From Leptoclinus maculatus (lineage: Eukaryota > Chordata > Actinopteri > Perciformes > Stichaeidae), in NCBI GenBank assembly GCA_032191485.1, contig JAVDOI010000009.1:24870343-24934342 (forward strand): a stretch of DNA of 64,000 bases. Reading direction: 5' to 3'. The notes beneath the pieces were generated by a model that did no database searches, was not told the DNA's origin, and saw only the letters and a program-made list of their open reading frames with translations. Both the position numbers and the translations under genes were made by a program. Positions 12,136-22,590 of the stretch are shown one piece after another (the stretch's first letter is position 1; every line of letters starts with the position of its first letter).

Positions 12136-13414
12136 GTGGTTACTAGTGTCAGTTTGCTCTGATGTCACACTGCAGTGTTGGGTTTCTCTGTCCTCGATCT
12201 CCTGCAGAGAGATAATATCTGAAGAGAAGAGACGCTAATATATAAAAAAAGAGGACAGGACACTCGTGCAGATTGTGTCTCAGGTTACCTTCTCTAAACA
12301 AGACTCCAACTGACTCCAGGTCAGCAGCTTGAGGGTACGTCTCTCTCTCGTCTGCAGGTAAGACACGGAGGTCCTTCCAGTTGATAAAGGATGGGGGGAC
12401 CTATAGGACGCATTTTAGAGCAGAAGTTGTTAATGTCTTTTTTTAAGACAAACACTATTATTATTCAAGTTTTGTCAAGTTGTCCAGTAAATACACTGAG
12501 GCTTGAATTGTTTGTTTCCTCTGATGTTGGAGGAAGTATTCAGATCCTTTACTCAAGGAAAAGTACTAATACCACACTGAGAAAATACTTGAAAAATGTC
12601 CCCTGTGACTGTTATTAATTTGAATGAATCTGCTGATTGTTTTCTCCATGAATCGATTGATTGTTTGGTTTGTAAAAATAGTGAAAAAAGTGAGAAACGC
12701 TGTCACAATTACCCAGAGCCCACAGTTACACCTTCACAATGTTGTCCAAACCTCATCATTATTACTAACACATTAACATAATTAACATTATTTAAAGCAA
12801 AAGCAAAACATCATGTTTTTAAAAAGATCTCCATATGTTTTGTGTACAAATATCTCAATTTGTAAAGTAACTAAAGTTGACAGAATAATGTAGTGAAGTA
12901 AAAAGTACAATATTCATCCCTGTGTGAGTCTATCTTCTGTGCTGTGACTCATTCATGTGATCTTGTCACTAGCAGCCTCTAGAGGCCACACAGCTCATTA
13001 CAAAACCAAACAATCAATCGATTAATGGAGAAAACAATCAGCAGATTAATCCATAATGAAAATAAGCATACATTCAAAAGAGCATTGATATTAATGCATG
13101 AATTATATTAATCTAATTATATACTATATAATAGTATGACAGTGAAGGGAAATATTTATACTTAAGTACATGTTCCAGATTATATATATATATCTTTTTA
13201 CAGTGTGGTATTAGTACCTTTACTTAAGTAACGGATCTGAATACATGTAAATGTCCCCACACTTTTAATCATCGATCAGGAAGATATTAATGGTTAAATA
13301 CAGAGCTACATGCGTGTTCCTCCACAGGAAACTCCCACTAGAGCCGCCGTGGTCTCCGGACTCACCCTCGACCCTGTTTGGACCTGGTCTTGGTGTTGAC
13401 GGGCCTCGTCTGCG

Positions 13415-14716
13415 ATGGCGGGACCTGGTGCTGCTCTGAGGCTGCATGAGTTCAGAGAGCCTCAGGACTCCAGACAGCTCGATGGACCGACCACGTTGAT
13501 ACCAAAGTGAGTGAGTGAGCAGCATCAGCAACCTAAACGCCCAAATGAAAAACTATACTGATACCGTTTGTGTGCGTATTCTGAGTGAACTTTCTGTTCC
13601 AGATCGTGTCGCCTGGGGAGAGATGTGCATGGATTATATCCAGGACAGCTGGGTAGAGTCCATATTGTCCACTTAAAAGATTGGTAAGGCTGCGTGTGTA
13701 CTACGTGTTTAAAGTCCTGCAGTGAAGTCCAGTAATGTCTTTTATTTTATTTATTGAAGCCCAATACAAGTCTGGAACTCACACGAGAATATGAGATTAT
13801 TATTAAGAGATTATACAGAAGGAGCTGAATGTAAAACATTTTTATCTAAAAAAAATTAATACATGAATTGAATTTGTTAAAGTCAGATTGTTATATATTG
13901 TGAGATTTCCTATTTTTTAAGTCAACAGTTTGGCCCGAGGGCAACACCACAGTAGAGATCAATATTGAGTATTTCCATTACTTTATACTTGTACTCTCCT
14001 ACATTTATGTGACAGCTTTAGTTACCAGTTATTTTTATTACGTAAAAGCATTCAGTTTGAAATTCTTATATTAGATAATGCAGTACTGTAGTACTAATCT
14101 ATATACAAAGTATCTCAAACATATAACTATACAACATTGAAATGCTCTGACGTGAATTTGTTAATGATAAGAGAATAATATCATAATCTATGATACTATA
14201 ACACTTTGAAAGAAGCCATTGTGCCTCCTGAGTATTTTTACTATTGATACTTTAAGTACATTTAGCTGATAATACTTCTGTACTTTTACTTAAGTAACAT
14301 TATTAATTCCTTCCTGAAAGCTTCCTAGTTCAAAGAGGGAAGTCCAAAATGTGATGGGTTCATCCTCTGGGGATGATGAATGTTGGTAGAAAAATGGCTG
14401 CTATTCCCCCCCCCCCAATATCTGTTGTTTACAATAGTTGTAATAACCAAGATAAAGTGTAGAAAACAAATGTCTCCATGTAGTTGTACTCTGTCTCTCG
14501 ACACGCTGCAGCTACAGTGTTCAACGTGGACGGTCTCAGTCCCTCAACGAGTCTCTTCAGTCTCCAATCGCTCCGGGTCAAAACTACCAGCAGAGTTTTG
14601 ACATTCGCACCCTGAGAGCGCTGACTGTCCTCCGTCACCGCCCTGCTGTCCTGGAACAGCGCCCCCCTCAGACGGCCTACCAGGACCAGTTTCAGTCTCC
14701 TCTCTTTCCGCAGTAG
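13415..14716 (+). CDS. Small three-exon protein gene, candidate SPMIP3/C1orf100 orthologue
   Basis: Exons 13415-13506, 13603-13683 and 14512-14716 join in phase (2,2) to give 378 bases, 125 residues plus a TAG stop. Donors are AAA/GTGAGT and TTG/GTAAGG; acceptors are TTCCAG and GCTGCAG. An in-frame TGA lies just upstream of the chosen ATG. The protein starts MAGPGAALRLHEF, has DVHGLYPGQLGRVHIVHLKD in the middle and ends QSPLFPQ. It has no signal peptide or membrane segment and is rich in Gln, Arg and Pro. AATAAA follows at 14775-14780. The splice phases and open exons make a real gene likely. The family call is inference. In human, C1orf100 (a sperm microtubule inner protein of similar size) lies beyond AKT3 and ZBTB18 on 1q44, and this gene lies upstream of akt3. 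Confidence 0.75.
13960..14310 (-). repeat. Dispersed repeat family A copy (in intron)
   Basis: The minus-strand orientation of the family A sequence ('tacttttacttaagtaa' near 14282, 'gtactctcctacatttatgtga' near 13990) lies inside the second intron of the small plus-strand gene. Confidence 0.75.
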
Positions 14717-14779
14717 TTTAGCGAAATGTGCTTTCAATGGAAACAGATGTGGATGGAAAAATATTATTCACACCAATAA

Positions 14780-16027
14780 AACACAGAGGTCATTCACTGA
14801 TTGTTTCCAATGTTCAGTGGAGGAAGAAGTATTCAGATCTTTTACTTAAGTAAAATCAGTGGTACCACAGTGTAGAAAGGCTCTTTTACAAGCAAGAGTT
14901 CTGTATACTTAATGTACTTTAAGGGCCAACTCGTTATGCAGAATGGCACATTTTAGGATAATAAATATTATATTATTGGGTTATAAATATTGATGCATTA
15001 ATGTGTTCATCACTTTAATGCTGCAGCTGGTAAAGGTGGAGCTAACTTCATAATAATACAACATTATTTATCAGTTGATTTATATTTTGGACGAATATAA
15101 ATCTAAAAAAGTACAAATACAAAGTAAAAGTACAAAAGTATTAGCATCAAAATATACCTACAGAACCAAATGTACTTATTATGTAGAATGGCCTAATTCA
15201 GAATAATGTATATTATTGGATTACAATCATTGATGCATTAATGTATTTTAATATTGCAGCTGGGAGCGGGTCGTCTTCCTCAGAGTCCGCCATGATGCAC
15301 CGCCAAGTTTCTACAGCAGCCCAAAAGGGACAAACTGATCACTGGCTTTAGCGAGAGCCTCTTGCGTTCTTACGTTATCTGAAAGTATAGGGATGGGCAC
15401 AGAAACTCTGTAATAAACGTGCACTAGTGCTAAATTATTAAAGCCAATACTTCAATACATCGATACTATCAATACATCTGTTCAGAGCATGAACATGTAA
15501 ACAAAAGTGAAACCTAACTCAAACGGTTCTGTCCTTTTCTAAAACAAAAGCTCTGTCTCTGGAGTTTACTGTTTATCTTCGTTTGTTATCTTAAACTTCT
15601 CTACTGGCTGAGACAAAGCAGACAGGAGGACAGAGGACAGAAGAAATGACGGCCATCTGATGTCTGATTCTTCATTCTTGATTATTATCATTTATAAACT
15701 TTACTGCTTCTGCTCTAGAAACAATATCTAGTTATTATCTAGTAGTTATACATTTATTTACCGACTTTAGTTACTCTACAGATTCAGATTACTAAAGAAT
15801 GATATTATTATATCAATAACAATGTACTCATCCCCAGGGGAAGTTCAATAGCCACCCCACAGTATATAAAGTAATATTTATCAAATATATATTATTACTT
15901 TAAAATTAGACAGCTGCAATTTTAAAGTACACATTAATACATCAATAATAATAATATAATATACATTATTATAAACTTGTATACAGAAATAGTACTTTTA
16001 CTTTTGGTGCATTAAGTATATTTTGAT
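14780..16027. repeat. Two to three family A copies, no gene
   Basis: A plus-strand copy starts at about 14815 ('ggaggaagaagtattcagat'). A second segment repeats the 'ttgatgcattaatgt' part near 15230, and a minus-strand copy runs to about 16027 ('ttttggtgcattaagtatat'). The sequence between is AT-rich, with no supported gene. Confidence 0.7.
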
Positions 16028-17180
16028 ACTGTCACGATCTTGGTTTTAATTTGGTTTGTTTCCTGTTTTATTTTGAATTTCCCTGCCTCTTGTGTCCCGC
16101 GTCCACTTCACTTCCTGCCTTTGTGTGTTTTCCCGCCTTTGTGATTGTCTGCCCCGCCCCTGATAGAATCCTCCTGTGTCTAATCACTTGCACTTCCCCA
16201 GTGTATTTAAACCCTGTGTTCTCCTGTCTCTGTGTTGGTTCGTCTGCTATTTTCCCTGCTATGTTCCGTTCAATGTCCCCTGCTATGGTTCCTGGTATGT
16301 CCCCTGCTATGCTTCCTGTTATGTTCCCTGCTATACTTCCTGGTATGTCCCCTGGTTTGCTTCCTGGTATGTTCCCTGCTATGCTTCCTGTTATGTTCCC
16401 TGCTTTCCTTCCTGGTATGTTCCCTGCTATGCTTCCTGTTATGTTCCCTGCTTTCCTTCCTGGTATGGTCCCTGCTTTGTTCCCCCAAAACATCAACAAC
16501 AAAAACAAATACAACTAAACTAAATACTATATACAAGGACACCAAGACGCAGGTATAATCATTGCAGTTAAAAAGTCACTCGTGGTTAAATAAACATACA
16601 GACAATTGTTCCAAAAACAAAAAGAATAACTTTAATCACTTTGTGTTGGCTCAGTTAAGACCTTTATGGTTACATTTTTTTGTTTCAGTCAATCTGCATT
16701 TAAATTTGTAGATCAAATTCCTCAACACAGCACGAAAGGTGGGAACATTACGAGACACAAACATATGACTTGCACTTGTCCATCTTGGGAGCTTGAGCAA
16801 GATTCTAAAAGCATCATTAAATGTGGAGTACAGTAGGCTCTAAAGAGAGCTGTTTTAACATCATATACACAGCATATTGGCTTGTGCATACAGTTTGCAA
16901 CACCGTAAGTGTCCCTTGTGCTTTTTTTCTGATTCACCTGACCCTGTTTCACGTGTCATTTTGCCTGTTTCTGGTTTTTGGATTTTTCAGTTACTCTATT
17001 TGGACTCCCCTGCTCTGTTAGTTTTGGACATTTATTGTCTATTAAAATGCATCGTGTATCATCCCTCTGTTCCCCCGTGTCTATCTGAATTCGGGTTCAT
17101 CCCCTGTTATCTTTTTGCCCCCCATGTTACAGATACTTTTGTACCCGTTAATGGGAAAAACAACTTGAATACGCCACATT
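16028..17180 (+). mobile_element. LTR-like or non-autonomous repeat with internal minisatellite
   Basis: It begins 'tgtcacgatcttggttttaa' and continues with a C/T-rich leader ('ctgatagaatcctcctgtgt', 'gtgtatttaaaccctgtgtt') typical of abundant fish elements, and ends near 'aatacgccacatt' at 17180. A stretch at about 16490-16890 interrupts it and may be a later insertion. Class is uncertain. I infer an LTR or derivative from the TG start, the TATTTAAA box-like sequence and the 3' 'tattaaaatgcat' polyadenylation-like region. Confidence 0.45.
16255..16482 (+). repeat. Minisatellite, CCTGCTATGTTCC-type units
   Basis: Tandem imperfect units of about 15 bases (cctgctatgcttcct, cctggtatgttccct, cctgctttccttcct). 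All six frames stay open, giving false Met/Pro-rich or Cys/Tyr-rich proteins. Confidence 0.9.
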
Positions 17181-18689
17181 GAGCTCTGGAATGTCAGCTG
17201 TCAATGAAGTGGAACAGTCCTGAGGCACAACCCGATGAAATAAGTGATAACACCTGTGTGGGTGGATCACCGCCTCTGTGTAAGATGAGACCGTGTTCTT
17301 GCAGAGAAACAATGCGTAATGTCTTAAGTTGGAACATGAAAAGTACCTGTGTGTGTAGGTATGTTACCCACTGAAGCCGGTTTTGTCTGTAACTGGGACC
17401 ATCACGTAACAAAGAGCCGACATGTTCGGGGCCAGAAGTGATGAGTCTGCAAAACGTGACAGCCAACCAGTCTGACAGCCTGACACTCACCCTGAGACGT
17501 TCCCAGGACACAAATTAACAACTCGCCCACCAGCTTCGCTCGATTCTGCAGTTCATGTTTACTGAATAACTGTTAGACCATAATAAATATACAGAACAAA
17601 CATTGTGCATACAGTGCATATACAGTATATGCAACTGCGCATACAGATCTATGATCCTTTCTCTTAACCTGTTATTCTCTGTACTACTCGTGTGCAGAGA
17701 TTGTGCATCTGTTCGTCCGCAGCTAATCTTGCACACTACTGGACCCATCAGCTTCCTATTTGTTGTGCTCATTTATGACTGTAAGTTCAAGCACTTCTCC
17801 TGGTTGATTCACAGTTTTTGAAAAAACGTATTTGACGGCCGACTCCTCACACCTCTTAACCAGCTGGTAGGGGCCGCAAGTGATCAACAACTCCTTCAGT
17901 AGCAAAGGGAATTTCCGGATATCAGGCTAGAAACAAGCATAACATAGTCTGTTGCGGGCCACATTATTTTGGCCTTCATCATTGCTCAAAACTGACATCA
18001 ATGGAAAAGTTTCTCATTTTTGAGCATCTGCAGATTAATTCCACACCTGATATGTTACGATCCACTAAAGATAAGCACAATACAAGATGAATAAATCCCT
18101 GTTTTTGTTATCTTCGCCACCATCTTGACTGTAAGGGACACTTCTTTGTTTGGGAGGGGAGAGGGAGACACATCTGGGGCCTGTACCACGAAGCAGGATT
18201 TGGGGTTATCGAGGTAATTCGTAAGATAACATTAAACGATAGAAGAAGTCAAAGTCATAATCCAGCAAGTAAACTAACAGATGTATGATATTCCTGCCCA
18301 TCTAGAACTATAATTACATTTGTGTATTCTGTTAAAACGATGTGTTAGATGTATTCTTGTGTGCATGACAATATTTTAGCCTTGTTCATTCAGCTGCAAC
18401 CCCGGTGGTGTGCAGCGGACTTGGGATCTTCATTCTTAACTTTAGGTCACGCCTATATATGACATATATGTGTTATACTTTAGATTACAGCGGTGGCTTG
18501 TGTGACTGACTTGTGTGATCCAAATATTTCCAATAACTCCAAAGCGTTGTGAAGTCCAAAAGTCAAAATGTATTGGAAAAAAGCTTGTAATCCTTTCCAA
18601 AGTTCACAACATGTCTTTTGCCCGAAGACATTTTCTGCTACGATTCCAATATAACACAAATCAGTATATATTCATGTCATATATCCACT

Positions 18690-18692
<3 letters not shown>

Positions 18693-18732
<40 letters not shown>
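18693..18732. repeat. (GT)n microsatellite
   Basis: A GT dinucleotide run of about 40 bases. Confidence 0.95.
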
Positions 18733-18733
<1 letters not shown>

Positions 18734-19329
18734 AGCTTCTTGAGTCGCGTGTTACAGTGCGACATGTCGGAGTCTTATCGTGCCACAGACTGGATGCATT
18801 GCCTTGTGTTACTTTAACCCGGGTACTTTGTGTGTATGTTTGCTGTGGGTGAGTTGTGGAAGGAAAACCTTCTTAGCTTTGAATTATGTTTTCATATTTA
18901 TGCTATTTTTCACTTTGCTCAAAGTCTGTTTCACACCGCCGGGGTTGTAGCTGAAAGAATAAGGCTGAAATTGTCACACATGCCATCATTTCACCAAGGG
19001 GATGAATAAAGCATCTTCTATTATTATTTATAAGAATTCATGTAAGCAACACATTCATTTAACGGCTTACAGTCGGCACTGCTTGTGCTCAGATCATCAT
19101 ATCAGAAGTCTTGTTACTTTACTGTTACTTTCAGCCTCAATTATGCGTTTGTTATAGTTTGCTCTTAAACTGTCAAATGTGCCGCTCTGCTGACAGCAGA
19201 CTTGTCCATGTTTGTGATTGGTCACATGCTTTAAAAACCCGCCCCCTTGATGTGAACGCACTTTTCCAGTTGATGTTTTTTTTTTGGCATTGTATATATT
19301 TTGATTGGCACCTTCTGTACATTTTTGAC

Positions 19330-19420
19330 ATTCTATATTTGCATTCTTTTCCTTCTGTACTGCAACTGCTGCACAACAATTCACCTCAGGATGAATAAAG
19401 TTCCGTCTTATCATATTTCA
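19330..19420 (+). mobile_element. LINE 3' tail
   Basis: 'tgctgcacaacaattcacct' followed by 'caggatgaataaagt' and TTATC-like sequence is the 3' end of a common fish LINE family. Only the tail is present. Confidence 0.65.
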
Positions 19421-19454
19421 TCCTTTATAATTTACAGAAATATGTTTCTATATG

Positions 19455-19655
19455 TTTCCACGGGCGACCGTGGCTCACTGGATTAAGAGGGTTGTCTGGT
19501 AACCGCAACCCTCTTAATCCTTGACTGGGACGTGTCATGTGTCGAAGTGTCCCTGAGCAAGACACTGTACCCCTAGCTCCCCAGGTGCCTGTCATTGGCA
19601 GCCCACTGCTCCCTATATACAGGGATGGGTCAAATGCAGAGAAAAAATTCCCCCA
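19455..19655 (+). mobile_element. tRNA-derived SINE
   Basis: A tRNA-like head ('cgaccgtggctcactggatt', 'gtctggtaaccgcaaccctc') is followed by the body phrase 'gtgtccctgagcaagacact' and 'cagggatgggtcaaatgcag'. This matches the widespread teleost tRNA-SINE layout. The repeated 'aagagggtt'/'aaccctctt' words near 19485-19515 form a small inverted repeat in the head. Confidence 0.7.
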
Positions 19656-20281
19656 TAAAGGGATAAATATAGTGTAATAAATAAAACAAATTAAAAAATT
19701 GCTGCCTTCCTCCTGTTAACCATCTCCCAAACCCGGAGTCACAGGTTGAGCACCACACACATATTTTTTTCAAATATTCATATTAAAAAAAAAATGTTCC
19801 CCTTTGTTTTATTTGTTTGTTTTCTTCTACATTTATAATGTCATCAATCTTGTGAGTCCTTACACTATATGTATGAAGAACTCGATTAAAACACATCGAT
19901 TAAACAAACACAAGGATGGGCAGTAGGAGGGTGAAAAGTGTTCATCCAAAGCAAACAAATGTGATACTTCCTGCATGGTAACCCACATTTTAAAGCCTGT
20001 TTCTGTTTTAAATGACTTTGGTGAACTATGAACGCAGCTGATTATCGGTGATAAAAACACAAAACAGTTCAAGAGTTCAAACATGCTTTCAAAAGTTGAT
20101 TTATGATCTTCAACCACAGTGACTATTTGTATTGAAACAATAAACTACAGTAGATCTGTGAGAACTTTGTAGCATTAAATTGATGGTGTGACTGACAGAG
20201 AGACATAAACAAGCTTTATATTTATTGAGCATGGACTTCATGTTTTACTGTATTATACTGTGTGTTGCTGCTGGACGGTGG

Positions 20282-20660
20282 CGGAAGAAGTATTCAGATA
20301 TTTTACTTGAGTAAAAGAAGCAATACTACAGTGTAGAAATACTCTGCCAGAAGTGCTGCATTCATACTTTTACTCAAGTAAAAACACGGCAGTATTAGCA
20401 TCAAAAGTACTCATTATGCAGAATGTCCCATTTTAGAATAATATATATTATATCATTGGATTATAATCATTGGTCCATCAATGTGTGTTCATCACTTTAA
20501 TGTTGCAGCTATAAATAATTATTTTAATAATTATTACTATTATAAATAATAGAAACACCTCTCTGATGAATTTGTAAAAATGTGTTTGGTACTCACAGGG
20601 TACTTTCACTCATCATGCAGTACATTCAGTATTTGTACTGGATATAAAGTGGTGTAAAAA
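20282..20660 (+). repeat. Dispersed repeat family A copy
   Basis: One of the longer copies: 'gaagaagtattcagatattt', 'tactcattatgcagaatgtc', 'catcactttaatgttgcagc' in the family order. Confidence 0.8.
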
Positions 20661-21692
20661 GTCACTTAAATTCCTGCCGAGGTAAAAATAAATATAGATA
20701 ACTGGGCGCAAAATAACTGGTAAAAGTCACACAATACAAGTAAATGTCTTAAAAGCACACAGTATTAACTGAACTATCAAATATATATATTAAATGTGTT
20801 TAAATGAAATGTTTGAAAAGTTCAGATATGCATCAAACTTAAAAAGCGAGCTTCAGTAAAGAAATGTAATTATGTCTAAAAATCCTATTTTATTATTATC
20901 ATATATGTTGTAATAAGTGATCTGGGGTGAGAGGTAAATCACTGAAACATGTCTTACAGTATACTTAAGATTAGATTTAGATTGATCGCCATTTGCACAC
21001 TCTATGCTAACACACACTGAGTTACATAAGGGTTGCCTCAGTGTCAGCTTTATGAAAAGACTCTGGAGGTATGTCAGCTCAGCCCTTCTGGAGAATGTTT
21101 CTGTGAAGGGAAAAGGAATCTAAACAGGTTTTTTCAGACTTCTTGGAAACATATAGTGACAGAGAAAAAAATTGGCATTGGCTTCACTTTTCAGAACCGG
21201 AGCTCACCGCCTGTGTAAAACCAAAATTATGAGCTAAAGGCTAAAAGGCTAAAAAGCCTATAGAGCTGCAGAGTTGGTGATAATTCTCTGATTTCAGCAC
21301 TTTGAAATAAATCGTATTTGAATTGAACTCGCATATATGTACACATAAATATAGATAGATGTGACACTACGAGACTACACACATGCAACTCTGTGCTCAG
21401 TTTAAACCCGTGTGATTGTGATGCTTTATGGTAATGCGATATTTATGCTGTAATTCGATGTGGAATGCTACAAAAGCTTAAATGTCACCTTCAGGTTACA
21501 TGAAACCCACAATTATGATCTGATGTCATTATGGGTTTTTACAAAATGTAATCTAAAGGATCACAGTCGTCACAGCAGCCATTGTGTTTGGTTTGGTCAT
21601 GACTTTGACAATTTCCTTGTTCCTGCACGCAATGCATGTCACAATGTGAGGAAAACTCGTAAAGCCGGTTGGTCCACAGGTTGAAGTCAGAA

Positions 21693-21780
21693 TATATAAA
21701 ATCAGACCTTTTTCCTCTGAGACACAGAGCAGCAAAATTCCATCAACAACGAAAGTTTATACTGCAGATAGAAGAACGAG
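21693..21780 (+). promoter_or_regulatory. TATA box and 5' non-coding exon of the lysozyme-fold gene
   Basis: TATATAA at 21693-21699 lies about 30 bases upstream of a probable start near 21725. The non-coding exon would run to 21780 and end at a strong donor (AACGAG then GTAAGA). The next exon begins after the acceptor TTCCCCACAG at 22580, ten bases before the ATG. A TATA-driven leader exon suits a tissue-specific secreted protein. The start site is inferred. Confidence 0.65.
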
Positions 21781-22590
21781 GTAAGAAACATCTCTTCTTT
21801 TTGTTATTTTTTAGCTGTATTGCCTGAGCTGTTTTTGTTATATTGTGTGACAAGTGACATTTATATTTGAAATGATAACTTCACTTGTTCTGTTGCCAAA
21901 TTTGTTTAACTCACTACATTAGTTTGAAGCTGGAAAAATACAGAAAATTAAATAACTCACATTAGTCAATTCAAACAAATTAAAAAAATAAATATATTTA
22001 CTTCGAGACAGTTATTTGTCTCTGTTGTGTACATCTTGTACTTTATGACTGTTAGTGAATTCATTTAGGATATAATTAAAAGGCAGATGATGTCTCTAAT
22101 GTAACATTACTCTTCCTGAATTAAAGGTGCAAATTGTTTCTTATTTTGTAGAGTAAAGGAGTAAAATGAGACATTTTACCATTTAAGCGACTAACAACAA
22201 AAACACCGATTTTTTTCTAATTATGAAGTTTTTGTGTGCTTCTAAACATTTATGTTTAAGGACAATAACATACATTTCTGTAAAAAATACAAAAAAGGTT
22301 TTGCTTTGTTTTTTTTCGGTTCATTTGCCTTGTTTCACAAATTTCCCTGAAATGAGGATAAATATCATCAATCAGTATTGATGTTGACCCTGTAAATATT
22401 TTTTTAGTTTTTCAGCATTCTGCAATAATCTGAATCATAACCATCATTTTTTTTGCATCTGCTCCTGACATCTTGTAAACTGTAAACTAACCACTACAGG
22501 CACCATTTGACTGTAAACGGAGCCAAACACTGAAGATTCGTGAAAATGAGTCAATCTAATGTTTTCATTTTCCCCACAGAAGGTGTTGAC

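Larger units (their letters stand above)
17181..21690. other. Intergenic DNA, repeats only
   Basis: It contains a (GT)n run (18693-18732), LINE-type 3' tails near 18970-19030 and 19330-19420 (ending 'ggatgaataaagt'), a tRNA-derived SINE (19455-19655) and a family A copy (20282-20660). At about 21170-21205 there is a repeat phrase 'ggcttcacttttcagaacc' also found at 42228-42247. The 105-codon minus-strand frame at 17194-17511 has no recognisable similarity and no splice support. Confidence 0.55.

Noticed and set aside
16051..16545. Met/Pro-rich, Tyr/Cys-rich and His/Arg-rich proteins
   Set aside because: They are all products of one 15-base minisatellite read in different frames.
17194..17511. 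105-codon minus-strand frame that reads without low complexity
   Set aside because: No family similarity, no splice support and no polyadenylation context; chance or an old repeat is as likely.
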